A DNA stretch of 64,000 bases from assembly GCA_011525845.1 (NCBI GenBank), contig WYBP01000018.1, positions 62,001 through 126,000 on the forward strand, read 5' to 3'. Origin of the DNA: Gemmatimonadaceae bacterium. Lineage in GTDB: Bacteria; Gemmatimonadota; Gemmatimonadetes; Gemmatimonadales; Gemmatimonadaceae. Shown here in pieces: positions 37,024 through 48,788 of this stretch; positions within the stretch are counted from its first letter, which is position 1; the number at the start of each line of letters is the position of its first letter. The position numbers were made by a program, and so were the translations under genes. The notes below the pieces were generated by a model, which searched no databases, was not told the DNA's origin, and saw only the letters and a list, made by a program, of their open reading frames with translations.

Positions 37024-38187
37024 CTACTTGACCAGCCCCTTCGCGATGGTCGCGAGCTGCATGTTGCTCGTCCCCTCGTAGATCGTGCCGATCTTCGCGT
37101 CGCGGTAGTACTTCTCCACCGGGTAGTCCTTCGTGTAGCCGTACCCGCCGAAGAGCTCCACCGCGAGCGAGGTCACCCGTTCGCACACCTGCGACGAGAG
37201 GAGCTTCGCCATCGCCCCCGCCTGCGCGATGTCCTCGCCGGCGTCCTTCATCCGCGCGGCGTTGTAGACGAGGAGCCGCGCCGCCTCGAGTTCCGTCGCG
37301 GCCTGTGCGAGCTGGAACTGGATCCCCTGGAACTCCACGAGCGGCTGCCCGAACTGCCGGCGCTCCTTGAGATACGCGATCGCCGCGTCGAGCGCGCCCT
37401 GCGCGATGCCGATCATCTGCGCCCCGATCCCGACGCGACCCTCGTTGAGCGCCTTGATCGCGATCTTGTATCCCTGGCCAACGGGACCGAGCACGTCGGC
37501 CGTCGGAACGAAGACGTCCTCGAGGATCAGCTCGGTGGTGCTCGAGGCGCGGATGCCGAGCTTGTCCTCCTTCTTCCCGACGCTGAACCCCTTGGCGCTC
37601 CGTTCCACCACGAACGCGGTGATCCCCTTGTAGCCCTGCGACGGATCGACCGTCGCGAACACGATGTAGAGCCCCGCCTCGGCGCCGTTCGTGATCCAGA
37701 GTTTGCGCCCGTTGAGCGTCCATCCGCCCTTGGCCTCGACGGCGCGCGTCTGCAGCGCGAAGGCATCGGAGCCGCTGGAGGCCTCGGAGAGCGCGTATGC
37801 GCCGATCGTGTCCTGGCAGAGCCGCGGGAACCAGCGCTTCTGCTGCTCCGGCGTGGCCGCCGCGCGCAACGGGTTCGCGACGAGGGTGTTCTGCACGTCC
37901 ACGAGGATCGCGGAGGAGGCGTCCACCTTGCTCATCTCCTCGACGGCGAGCGTCACCATCATCACCGTGCCGCCTGCTCCACCCTGGTCCTCGGGGGCCT
38001 GGATCCCCATCAACCCCATCTCGAAGCAGGCCTTGATGAGTGCGGGGTCGAGCTTGGCGTCGCGCTCCATCTGGGCGACGCGGGGCTGCACCTCCCCGGC
38101 GGCGAAGGCGGCGACCGCCTCGCGGAACGCCTGTTCCTCGTCGGAGAGCGTGGTGAGCGCGGGTCGGATCGGGGCGGTGGAGGACAT
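37024..38187 (-). CDS. Acyl-CoA dehydrogenase
   Basis: 387 residues, standard length. FAD/substrate motifs include YALSEASSGSDAFAL, WITNGAEAGLYIVFATVD, the RVGIGAQMIGIAQGALD region, and the catalytic glutamate in IYEGTSNMQLATIAKGL near the C-terminus (position typical of short-chain and butyryl-CoA dehydrogenases). It oxidises acyl-CoA at the alpha-beta bond, passing electrons to ETF. It is not in an obvious fatty-acid operon. A TAGATT box lies about 50 bases upstream, suggesting its own promoter. Confidence 0.94.
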   Translation of the reverse strand: MSSTAPIRPALTTLSDEEQAFREAVAAFAAGEVQPRVAQMERDAKLDPALIKACFEMGLMGIQAPEDQGGAGGTVMMVTLAVEEMSKVDASSAILVDVQNTLVANPLRAAATPEQQKRWFPRLCQDTIGAYALSEASSGSDAFALQTRAVEAKGGWTLNGRKLWITNGAEAGLYIVFATVDPSQGYKGITAFVVERSAKGFSVGKKEDKLGIRASSTTELILEDVFVPTADVLGPVGQGYKIAIKALNEGRVGIGAQMIGIAQGALDAAIAYLKERRQFGQPLVEFQGIQFQLAQAATELEAARLLVYNAARMKDAGEDIAQAGAMAKLLSSQVCERVTSLAVELFGGYGYTKDYPVEKYYRDAKIGTIYEGTSNMQLATIAKGLVK

Positions 38188-38238
38188 CGGGCGGGAGTCG
38201 GTTCGAGTGCCCGGGTCGCAGTGCTCTCCGGGTCCCCA

Positions 38239-38244
38239 AATCTA
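38239..38244 (-). promoter_or_regulatory. Putative -10 box (TAGATT) for acyl-CoA dehydrogenase
   Basis: TAGATT preceded by GGT on the minus strand (GGTTAGATTTGGGG), 52 bases before the ATG. The surrounding gap is otherwise GC-rich. Same hexamer and context (GGTTAGATT) as before the cyclophilin gene. Confidence 0.42.
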
Positions 38245-38260
38245 ACCTTCCCGCGCCCGC

Positions 38261-39442
38261 CTACGACTCGAGCGTCGGTTCGACGAACTCCTCGGTCGGC
38301 CGGGCGAAGAGGTACCCCTGCAGGAAGTCGGCCCCGAGCGGGCGCAGCGCCTCGCGCTCCTCGGCCGTCTCCACCCCCTCGGAGATGACCGACATCCCGA
38401 GGTCCGCGCAGAGCGAGTACATCGCGTGCACCACCCGCCGCTTGGTCGGGCTCCGGTCGATGCCCGTCACCAGCGAGCGGTCGAGCTTCACGAAGTCGGG
38501 CCCGAGGTGGGTGAAGCTCGCGAGCCCCGCGTACCCCGTGCCGAGGTCGTCCACGGCCACGCGGTAGCCGAGCCGGCGCAGGTCGCTCACCGCGGGCGCG
38601 ATGTCGCCGAGGCGCTCGAGCGAGGCGCGCTCGGTCATCTCGAGCACCACCCGCCGCGCGTGCTTCGCCAGCGGGGATCCGGCGCCGTACAGCGTCGGGT
38701 CGAGCAGGTCCGGCGGGTGGACGTTCACGAAGAGGAGCAGCTCCGGCCGGAGCGACGCCGCGCGCGCGGCGACCGTCGCATAGATCGACCGCGAGAGCTC
38801 CGACTCGCGCGTCAGCAGCGACGCCGTCTCGAAGAGCACCCCCGGGCTCTGCATCCTCGGCTCGTGGGTCCGCACCAGCGCCTCGAACCCCACGGTGGTG
38901 CGCGTCGCCATCGAGATGATCGGCTGGTAGACCATGTAGAGCGCGCCGAGTGCCCGCGTGAACGCCGCGTCGAGCTCCACGCGCTCGTCGACGGGGAGGT
39001 TCCAGAGCCCCTGCAGGGCGAGCGCCTCGCGCTTCACGCGCGCGAGGTCGCAGAGCAGGGCCGCCCGGGTCACCGTCTCGATCAGCTCCTCGGGGGCGAC
39101 CGGCTTCATGAGGTAGCGGTGCGCGCCCTCGTGCATCGCCTCGATCGCCGTCGAGAGGGAGGGTCCGCCGGTGACCAGCACCATCGGCACGTCGGGATCG
39201 GACTGGCGCACCGTCCGCAGCAGGTCGAGCCCCGACATCCCCTCCATCCGGATGTCGGAGACGATCACGCTGAAGCGGGGTGCGCCCGTCCCCTTCTGCG
39301 GGCGCAGGGCGGCGAGTGCGGCATCGCCACTCGCCGCCGGCGTCACGTCGAATCCGGCGCGCTGCAGGATCAGGGTCGAGGCGCGCAGCACCGCTGCATC
39401 GTCGTCGACCACGAGGACTCGTCTCTTCTCCGTTTCGAGCAT
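38261..39442 (-). CDS. Response regulator fused to an EAL c-di-GMP phosphodiesterase
   Basis: 393 residues. A receiver domain (about 8-130) has DDD at the strand-one acid pocket, the phospho-acceptor Asp in VIVSDIRM, the conserved Thr in LVTGG and Lys in LMKPV. A linker leads to an EAL domain (about 155-390) with EALVR, NVHP, EMTERAS, DDLGTGYAGL, KLDRSLV and EGVETAEE, so the metal and catalytic residues are present and activity is likely. It should lower c-di-GMP in response to phosphorylation. No histidine kinase gene is adjacent, so it is an orphan regulator. Confidence 0.92.
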   Translation of the reverse strand: MLETEKRRVLVVDDDAAVLRASTLILQRAGFDVTPAASGDAALAALRPQKGTGAPRFSVIVSDIRMEGMSGLDLLRTVRQSDPDVPMVLVTGGPSLSTAIEAMHEGAHRYLMKPVAPEELIETVTRAALLCDLARVKREALALQGLWNLPVDERVELDAAFTRALGALYMVYQPIISMATRTTVGFEALVRTHEPRMQSPGVLFETASLLTRESELSRSIYATVAARAASLRPELLLFVNVHPPDLLDPTLYGAGSPLAKHARRVVLEMTERASLERLGDIAPAVSDLRRLGYRVAVDDLGTGYAGLASFTHLGPDFVKLDRSLVTGIDRSPTKRRVVHAMYSLCADLGMSVISEGVETAEEREALRPLGADFLQGYLFARPTEEFVEPTLES

Positions 39443-39489
39443 ACGGGAGCGGGTCGATCGCGGCACGGGGGTGTGCCGGAGGGACTGTC

Positions 39490-39495
39490 AGTGTA
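39490..39495 (-). promoter_or_regulatory. Putative -10 box (TACACT) for the EAL regulator gene
   Basis: TGCTACACT on the minus strand, an extended -10-like sequence 47 bases before the ATG at 39442. The -35 region is weak. Confidence 0.4.
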
Positions 39496-39524
39496 GCACG
39501 ACCCGAAGAGCGTGATAGCGACCT

Positions 39525-39541
39525 GCGTCACAATCTGACGC
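39525..39541. promoter_or_regulatory. Inverted repeat GCGTCA-N5-TGACGC upstream of the EAL gene
   Basis: Six-base perfect arms with a five-base centre, 30 bases upstream of the TACACT box and 28 bases after the metH stop. It could be an operator for the EAL gene or a weak hairpin at the end of metH; there is no T-tract. Confidence 0.35.
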
Positions 39542-39569
39542 CGGGACTCGAATCCTCCCGCCTCGGGCG

Positions 39570-43270
<3,701 letters not shown>

Positions 43271-43274
<4 letters not shown>

Positions 43275-44176
43275 GCGGTCGTCCCCTCACCCCTCACCCC
43301 TCCCACCTCACTCCTCGGCCGCAGGCCCAGCACGTGGCAGATCGCGTAGGTGAGGTCCGCGCGGTTCAGCGTGTAGAAGTGGAAGTCGGTGACGCCCGCC
43401 TGCGCGAGCTGCTGGCACTGCTCGGCGGCGACGGTGGCCGCGACGAGCTTGCGCGTATCCGGGTCCGCGTCGAGCCCCTCGAAGAGCCGGGCGAAGGCGG
43501 GAGGGATGGTCGTGCCCGTCGTCTTCGCGAACTTCGTCATCTGCGTGAAGTTCGAGACGGGCATGATCCCCGGGACGATCGGCACGGTGATCCCGGCCTT
43601 GCGGGCCCGGTCCACGAAGCGGAGGAAGGTCCAGTTGTCGAAGAAGAACTGGGTGATCGCCCGCGTCGCGCCGGCGTCGATCTTCCGCTTCAGGTTGTCG
43701 AGGTCGTCGTCGGGAGAGCGCGCCTCCGGGTGCGTCTCCGGATACGCGGCCACCGAGAGCTCGAAGTCATGCCGCCTGCGGAGCCCCGCGACGAGCTCCG
43801 TGGCGTAGGCGTAGCCGCCGGGCGTCGGGTGGTAGGGCGCCTCGCCCCCCGGGATGTCGCCCCGGAGTGCCACCACGTGGCGCACGCCGGCGTTCCAGTA
43901 GTCGTCCGCGACCGCGTCGATCTCCTCGCGCGTGGCCGCCACGCAGGTCAGGTGCGCGGCCGGCGCGAGCGCGGTCTCCGAAAGGATGCGCCGCACCGTG
44001 TTGTGCGTGCGCTCACGCGTCGAGCCCCCCGCCCCGTAGGTGACGGAGACGAAGCTCGGTGCCATGGGCGCGAGTCGCGTGATGGAGCGCCAGAGTGTCT
44101 CCTCCATCTCCGCCGTCTTGGGCGGGAAGAACTCGAAGGAGACTCGGAACGGGACGGGAAGGGCGAGAGAGCTCAC
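43271..44176 (-). CDS. metF: Methylenetetrahydrofolate reductase
   Basis: 301 residues from the GTG at 44176, chosen for AGGA at a seven-base spacing and because the conserved fold begins just after it ([16 protein letters not shown]). A GTG at 44218 would add 14 unconserved residues. The folate/FAD motifs include [28 protein letters not shown] and [10 protein letters not shown]. It reduces methylene- to methyl-tetrahydrofolate, the methyl donor for MetH. The last 15 or so residues are encoded by a heptamer repeat array and are probably not part of the fold. A promoter and riboswitch precede it. Confidence 0.95.
43286..43313 (-). repeat. Heptamer tandem repeat inside the metF 3' end, four copies
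   Basis: On the plus strand the array reads CTCACCC twice, then CTCCCAC and CTCACTC, the complement of GTGTGAG-type heptamers found elsewhere. It is translated as part of the last 15 residues of MetF. Confidence 0.8.
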
Positions 44177-44225
44177 GGTAGGTCCTGAACGCACGAAGCC
44201 CGGGGCGTCGAGGCGCACCGGGCCG

Positions 44226-44278
44226 GCGCTTTAGCTGGATGTTTAACGTGGCCGCAAGTTGCCTCGAAATCGCCACGG
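44226..44278 (-). promoter_or_regulatory. SAM-II-class riboswitch upstream of metF-metH
   Basis: On the minus strand the leader carries every conserved SAM-II element in order: stem half CGTGGC (44277-44272), GATTT, a loop ending CTTGC, the matching stem half GCCACG, then TTAAACA and AGCTAAAG. This is the H-type pseudoknot plan of RF00521 (known alphaproteobacterial examples read CTTGCAGCCACGTTAAA...GCTAAA). It binds S-adenosylmethionine and lowers expression of methionine genes. It starts just after the predicted transcription start and ends about 50 bases before the chosen metF GTG (nine bases before the alternative GTG at 44218). Confidence 0.9.
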
Positions 44279-44293
44279 ATCGATTGTGCATCC

Positions 44294-44322
44294 ATTCTAT
44301 CATCCGGATGAACGGATGGCAA
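44294..44322 (-). promoter_or_regulatory. Sigma-70-type promoter of the metF-metH operon
   Basis: TTGCCA (44322-44317), a 17-base spacer and TAGAAT (44299-44294) form a near-consensus promoter. The expected start point, about seven bases downstream, falls immediately before the riboswitch stem. It is the best promoter match I see in the window. Confidence 0.8.
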
Positions 44323-44332
44323 GGGGGAGGCC

Positions 44333-44623
44333 TCACCCCAGTGCCGCCAGCACCTCCGCGCGGGTCACGCCCAGCACCTCCACCACCTTGATCCGGGAGG
44401 CCAGGCCGGCCACCACCTGGACGGCCCCCTCGCGGACGCCGAGGGCCTCGGCGAGCACCGTCACGAGCGCGGCGTTGGCCGCGCCATCCACGGGTGGGGC
44501 CTGCACCCGCACCTTCAGGGCGTCGCCGTGGATGCCGTCGATCCCGCTCCTGCTGGCGCGCGGCTGCATCCGCACGCCGAAGCGCACGCCACCCTCCAGT
44601 TCCGTGACGCGGAGCGGGCTCAC
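44333..44623 (-). CDS. DUF167 (YggU) family protein
   Basis: 96 residues from a GTG that overlaps the YggT stop (GTGA). The family core is clear: VRMQPRASRSGIDGIHGDALKVRVQAPPVDGAANAALVTVLAEAL, including the PPVDGxAN motif, then a helical VxxGxxSRxKxVxV segment. DUF167 proteins are small, widespread and of unknown function, often paired with YggT and the YggS/cell-division genes; only YggT is kept here. Confidence 0.93.
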   Translation of the reverse strand: MSPLRVTELEGGVRFGVRMQPRASRSGIDGIHGDALKVRVQAPPVDGAANAALVTVLAEALGVREGAVQVVAGLASRIKVVEVLGVTRAEVLAALG

Positions 44624-45207
44624 AGGGCCTTGAAGACCATCCCCTGCAGGAGGCTGAGCGCGAACCAGGCGATCAGGGGCGAGAGGTCGATCCCGCCGAA
44701 GGCGGGGATCACCGACCGCAGCGGGCGGAGGAACCACTCCGTGAGGAGGTGCGCGAATCGCCCGACGGCCGTGTGCGATCCACCCACCCAGCTCGTGATG
44801 ACGCGCACGATGATCGCGAGCTGCAGGATGCCGAACGCCCATCCCACGAGGAGCGGGACGATCCCGCCCGCGCCCCGGGTCGTCGCGGCGTAGAGCCCCC
44901 AGAGGATGTCGCGCACGAAGCGGAGGACGAAGAGCACCACCACGCCCGCGAGGAGCACGAAGACGAGCGCCCACCAGGGCGCGCTCGCGCTGGTCCCGCC
45001 GGCGCGCACGACCCGCTGCTCGATCGGCTCGATGAGCGGGTCGAGCACCGAGCGGCTGAAGCGCGCGAGCCCACCGAACGCGTTCACGCGGCGCGAGCGG
45101 ACGAGCCACGCGACGGTCGCGGCCACGAGGCTGAGCAGGAGGACGTAGTTGAACCCGGTGCGCAGGGCCGAGGTGACCATGTCCAGCAGTCCGATGATCG
45201 TCGCCAT
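44620..45207 (-). CDS. YggT family membrane protein
   Basis: 195 residues. Two YGGT-like halves with five or six membrane helices; the second half has the characteristic IIVRVITSWVGGS...LTEWFLRPLRSVIPAFGGIDLSPLIAWFAL signature. The family has been linked to osmotic tolerance, division and photosystem assembly in different groups; the role here is unknown. The start overlaps the aldehyde dehydrogenase stop and its stop overlaps the DUF167 start, so three genes are co-translated. Confidence 0.92.
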   Translation of the reverse strand: MATIIGLLDMVTSALRTGFNYVLLLSLVAATVAWLVRSRRVNAFGGLARFSRSVLDPLIEPIEQRVVRAGGTSASAPWWALVFVLLAGVVVLFVLRFVRDILWGLYAATTRGAGGIVPLLVGWAFGILQLAIIVRVITSWVGGSHTAVGRFAHLLTEWFLRPLRSVIPAFGGIDLSPLIAWFALSLLQGMVFKAL

Positions 45208-46835
45208 CAGGCCGTTCCTTTTCTGGTGAGGAGCATGCGGATGGTACCCCCGAGTCCGCCGAGCCGCTCGAGGAGCCCGCCCCCGTGCGCGAGCCGCTGG
45301 TAGGCCTCGATGTGCGCGAGGTGCCGGGGGCCGTAGCCGAACCACCAGGGCTGGTGCCAGGTGGCGAAGCGGTCGTCCACGATCGCCATGCTGTGCACGC
45401 ACTCCTCGAGCCCCGCGTCGCCGTGCAGCCGGCCCAGGCCGCTCCTCTTCACGCCGCCGTACGGGACGTCCGGCATCCCCACGACGGTGATCGCGTCGTT
45501 GAGGAGCACGGTGCCCGCCTCCAGCCGCCGGGCGACGGCGAGGCCCGCGGCGCGGTCCCGCGTCCAGACGCTGGCCGAGAGCCCGTACGACGACGCGTTC
45601 GCGCGCGCGACGGCCTCGTCGGCGTCCCGCACCGGCACGACGGGGAGGATGGGCCCAAAGGTCTCCTCGTCGAGCACCTTCATGCCGTCGCGCACGTCCG
45701 TGAGGAGCGTCGGCGGGAAGTAGCCGTCGGCGACCTGCGCCGCCCGCGGCGTCGCCTGCGGCGTCACCTGCGGAGGGGCCTGCAGCGGGGCCTGTGCCAC
45801 GATGCGCGCGCCCTTGTCCGTCGCGTCCGAGAGCTGCGCCTGGATCGTCGCCACCGCGTGCGGCCGGATGAGTGGCCCCACCTCACTCCCCGGCTCGGCG
45901 CCCGGCCCGACACGCAGCGCGCGCACGGCACGCGACGCGGCCTCGACGAACGCCGCGTACGCGGGTTGCTCCACGAAGACGCGCTTGGGCGCCACGCAGG
46001 TCTGCCCCGCGTTCGAGAACCGGGTCCAGACGATGCCGTCCGCCGCGTGGCGGAGGTCCGCGTCGGCGAGGACCACGGCGGCGTCGCTCCCGCCGAGTTC
46101 GAGGGAGCAGGGGATCATCTGCTCGGCGCAGGCGAGCGCCACCGCGCGACCGGCGGCGCTCCCGCCGGTGAAGATCATCTTGTCGACGCCGCCCCGGGTG
46201 AGGGCGGCGCCGGTGACGCCGTCCCCCTGGATGACCTGCAGCACGCCCTCGGGGAGCCCCGCCTCGCGCCAGAGCTCCTCGAGGATGGCTCCCGACCCCG
46301 GGGTGAACTCGCTGGGCTTGAGGATGGCCGCGTTCCCGCAGCCGATGACGGGGAGCGTGCAGGCGGCGGGGAGGAAGAAGGGGTAGTTCCAGGGCGCGAT
46401 CACGCCGATGACGCCGAGTGGGCGGCGCTCGAACCGGACGCGCTTGCGCCACATGGTGATGCCGGCGGCGCCGCGCCACGAGGCGCGGAAGAACCGGGGG
46501 AGGGCGCGCGCGGTCCAGGCGGCGAAGTCGAGGGCGACCGTGACGTCGGTGGAGAGCGCGTCGACGATCGGCTTCCCCGCTTCACGGGTGACGAGCTCGG
46601 CGACCTCGCGGCGACGGCGGTAGAGCGCGTCGTGGAACCGGGTGACGATGCGGGCCCGTTCGCTGGGTGAACGCGCGGCCCACGCGGGCTGTGCGTGCCG
46701 GGCGCGCGCGACCGCCGCGGCAACCGTCGCGGCGCCCGCGGGGTCCCAGGTACGCCAGACCTCGCCGGTGGCGGGGTCGCGGGACTCCACGGCGCGACGG
46801 GGCGGCGTGAGCGGCGTCACATTCTGCGTGTTCAT
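45207..46835 (-). CDS. Aldehyde dehydrogenase
   Basis: 542 residues from the ATG at 46835. Catalytic motifs: PWNYPFFL (Asn), FTGGSAAGRAVA (NAD loop), LELGGSDAAVV (Glu) and FSNAGQTCVAPKRV (nucleophile Cys). A repetitive insert QAPLQAPPQVTPQATPRA (about 375-392) is encoded by a 12-base repeat. About 45 residues beyond the usual end (from VDDRFATWHQPWWFGYG) form an extra C-terminal segment that could associate with membrane. The family oxidises aldehydes to acids with NAD(P); this branch resembles AldH/CALDH-type enzymes. The start region carries an inverted repeat. Confidence 0.9.
   Translation of the reverse strand: MNTQNVTPLTPPRRAVESRDPATGEVWRTWDPAGAATVAAAVARARHAQPAWAARSPSERARIVTRFHDALYRRRREVAELVTREAGKPIVDALSTDVTVALDFAAWTARALPRFFRASWRGAAGITMWRKRVRFERRPLGVIGVIAPWNYPFFLPAACTLPVIGCGNAAILKPSEFTPGSGAILEELWREAGLPEGVLQVIQGDGVTGAALTRGGVDKMIFTGGSAAGRAVALACAEQMIPCSLELGGSDAAVVLADADLRHAADGIVWTRFSNAGQTCVAPKRVFVEQPAYAAFVEAASRAVRALRVGPGAEPGSEVGPLIRPHAVATIQAQLSDATDKGARIVAQAPLQAPPQVTPQATPRAAQVADGYFPPTLLTDVRDGMKVLDEETFGPILPVVPVRDADEAVARANASSYGLSASVWTRDRAAGLAVARRLEAGTVLLNDAITVVGMPDVPYGGVKRSGLGRLHGDAGLEECVHSMAIVDDRFATWHQPWWFGYGPRHLAHIEAYQRLAHGGGLLERLGGLGGTIRMLLTRKGTA
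45748..45795 (-). repeat. Imperfect 12-base tandem repeat inside the aldehyde dehydrogenase gene
   Basis: Four imperfect 12-base units (plus-strand GGCGTCGCCTGC, GGCGTCACCTGC, GGAGGGGCCTGC, AGCGGGGCCTGT) encode a QAP/QVT/QAT insert in an otherwise conserved region. Confidence 0.75.
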
Positions 46836-46851
46836 CTCCACGAAATGTGAC
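46816..46851. promoter_or_regulatory. Inverted repeat GTCACATT-N20-AATGTGAC across the aldehyde dehydrogenase start
   Basis: Eight-base perfect arms enclose the aldehyde dehydrogenase start codon (46833-46835). It may be an operator bound by a dimer or a hairpin masking the translation start. The sigma-factor gene begins 122 bases further on the other strand. Confidence 0.45.
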
Positions 46852-46972
46852 ACACGGTGCGCACTTGCGGGTACTGCGGGGTGTGACGGCGCGAATGATG
46901 GACGGGGCGTTCCCGGGCGATGCGGCGTGGCGCGGAGGGGCATCAGCGGGCGATACTCCCCGCACTTCGCTC

Positions 46973-47536
46973 ATGTCCGACACGCGCCCCAACTCCTCGA
47001 TCGACCCGACCCTCCCGCTCCGCGCCAAGGCGGGGGACCGGCAGGCGTTCGCCCAGCTGGTGGATGCGATGTACCCGCGGTCGCTCCGGTTCGCCCTCCA
47101 TATGGTGGGGAACCGGGAGGACGCGGAGGAGGCGGTGCAGGATGCGTTCGTCCGGGTCTACCACAGCCTGGGCCGCTTCCGGGACGATGCCCGGTTCGAG
47201 CCCTGGTTGTTCAGGATCCTGGCGAACCGGTGCCGAAGCTTGATGGAGAAGCGGCGACGGCACGCGAGGATCATCCAGTACGGTGAAGTGCCGGAGCGCG
47301 GGTCGGCTCCGATGGAGACGTCGGGCGTGGACTGGACGGTGGAGGTGCACAAGGTCCTGGCGACGCTCCCGGTGGAACAGCGGGAGGCCTTCCTGCTGCG
47401 GCACGTGGAGGACATGGCGTACGAGGATATCAGCGCGGTGACCGGGGTCGGTCTGAGCGCGTTGCGGATGCGGGTGAAACGGGCGTGCGACGTGCTGCGA
47501 GCGCGCCTAACCGAGGTGATGGCAGATGATCGATGA
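46973..47536 (+). CDS. ECF-type RNA polymerase sigma factor
   Basis: 187 residues. Region 2 is visible at about 20-90 (FAQLVDAMYPRSLRFALHMVGNREDAEEAVQDAFVRVYHSLGRFR, then WLFRILANRC), and region 4 at about 125-180 (LATLPVEQREAFLLRHVEDMAYEDISAVTGVGLSALRMRVKRACDVLR). Regions 1 and 3 are absent, as in ECF sigmas. The chosen ATG follows a GATACT box by about 16 bases. It overlaps by 11 bases a membrane protein with an external CBM48-like domain, the position of an anti-sigma factor. Which ECF group it belongs to cannot be settled by eye. Confidence 0.92.
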   Translation: MSDTRPNSSIDPTLPLRAKAGDRQAFAQLVDAMYPRSLRFALHMVGNREDAEEAVQDAFVRVYHSLGRFRDDARFEPWLFRILANRCRSLMEKRRRHARIIQYGEVPERGSAPMETSGVDWTVEVHKVLATLPVEQREAFLLRHVEDMAYEDISAVTGVGLSALRMRVKRACDVLRARLTEVMADDR

Positions 47537-48128
47537 ACGGGATCTCTTGATCGAGCGGGTGCGGACCACGCTGCGCGGGTCGCCGGATGCGGCGGCCGAC
47601 GCGCGCGCGGTCGCGCGGGTGTTGACGACGGTATGGGCATCACCGCGTCCCTCCCTCTGGCGTCGTGCGCTCGACGCCTGGCGGATGCCGGTGGTGTCCG
47701 GGCTGGGTGCGGCGGCGGTGGCGGGGCTCGCGCTCCTCGCGGGGTTCGTCACGCGCGGTACGGTGGGTGAGCGCACGCCGGAGGCGCCCCTCGCGGCGAC
47801 CGGGCCGGCCACCGGGGAGTTCCCGGTGCAGTACGCGGCGGCGACCACGGGCGAGGTGGCCGCGGTGCCCACGCAGTTCGTCTTCGACGGTGACGCGAAG
47901 GAGAGCGTCGCGCTCGTCGGCGACTTCAACGGCTGGCGTCCCGACGCGACCCCCCTCACCCGGCTCGAGAACGGGCTCTGGACGGTGACCGCGCCCCTCC
48001 CCCCGGGGCGGCACGTGTACGCCTTCATGATCGACGGTACATTGGTGGTGGCCGATCCCCGCGCGCCGAGAGCCGGCGATGCGGACTACGGTCGTGAGGG
48101 TTCCGTCGTGATGGTCTTCGCCCGATGA
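47526..48128 (+). CDS. Putative anti-sigma factor with periplasmic glycogen-binding (CBM48/E-set) domain
   Basis: 200 residues. A cytoplasmic helical segment of about 50 residues with arginine/aspartate-rich helices precedes one membrane helix (about 55-77), a flexible linker and a C-terminal domain (about 113-200): FVFDGDAKESVALVGDFNGW...LWTVTAPLPPGRHVYAFMIDGTLVVADP, the AMPK-beta/isoamylase N-terminal (CBM48) fold. It has no zinc-binding anti-sigma motif. Its position overlapping the sigma gene and its topology suggest an anti-sigma factor that senses an extracytoplasmic ligand; this is inference. The stop overlaps the next ATG. Confidence 0.72.
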   Translation: MIDERDLLIERVRTTLRGSPDAAADARAVARVLTTVWASPRPSLWRRALDAWRMPVVSGLGAAAVAGLALLAGFVTRGTVGERTPEAPLAATGPATGEFPVQYAAATTGEVAAVPTQFVFDGDAKESVALVGDFNGWRPDATPLTRLENGLWTVTAPLPPGRHVYAFMIDGTLVVADPRAPRAGDADYGREGSVVMVFAR

Positions 48129-48781
48129 ACAGACATCGAGTCCCGTTGCTCGTCGCGCTGGGGTTGGTGCTCGCCAGCGCGTCCGTGGCCCCTGCGTCCG
48201 CGCAGGGGACCGCGGTGCTGCCCATCGCCGACGCGAAGGCGCGCCGTGCCGTCGAACGCGAGATCGCGTCGGCGGAGGCGAAGGGGCTGCCCACGCAGCC
48301 GCTCGTCGCGAAGGCGATGGAAGGTGTCGCGAAGCAGGCCACCGGGGAGCGCATCCGGGTGGCCGTGGCCGAGCAGGCGAAGCGCCTCGAGCAGGCGCGA
48401 ATCCTTCTGGCTCCCTCTCCGTCGGTCGCGGAGCTCACCTCGGGCGCGGATGCGCTCGCGGTGGGCGTGCCCGGACCGATGCTGAAGCAGATCCGCGCGG
48501 CCTGGCCGGCGACGCAGTCGGTGGTGATGCCACTCGACGTGCTCACCGAGCTCGTGGCGCGGAACGTTCCGGCGAAGCACGCGCTCGAGCAGATCACGCA
48601 ACTCATGGCGCGGGGGGCGACCCCTTCGCAGATCGCTTCCATCGGTGCGTCGGTGCAGTCCGACGTGGCGGCGGGGCTGGCGCCCGATGCGGCGCTCGAG
48701 GTGCGGGCTCGTGGCGTGATGTCGCTCCTCCCGTCCCCCGCAGCCGCGGCCGCTCTCGCTCCCAGCGGCCGGAGGCCCTAG
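48125..48781 (+). CDS. Secreted helical protein of the sigma/CBM48 operon
   Basis: 218 residues with a signal peptide cut near ASAQG. The rest is alanine-rich and mainly helical with short repeats such as REIASAEAKGLPTQPLVAKAMEGVAK and a LPTQPLV...LVARNVPAKHALEQI pattern. I do not recognise a family. It starts inside the previous stop (ATGA) and ends eight bases before the next gene, so it belongs to the same transcript. Confidence 0.7.
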   Translation: MNRHRVPLLVALGLVLASASVAPASAQGTAVLPIADAKARRAVEREIASAEAKGLPTQPLVAKAMEGVAKQATGERIRVAVAEQAKRLEQARILLAPSPSVAELTSGADALAVGVPGPMLKQIRAAWPATQSVVMPLDVLTELVARNVPAKHALEQITQLMARGATPSQIASIGASVQSDVAAGLAPDAALEVRARGVMSLLPSPAAAAALAPSGRRP

Positions 48782-48788
48782 TGGTGAC

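Noticed and set aside
46816-46851. CRP/FNR-type operator
   Set aside because: The arms point the other way (GTCACATT then AATGTGAC) with a 20-base gap, unlike TGTGA-N6-TCACA or TTGAT-N4-ATCAA.
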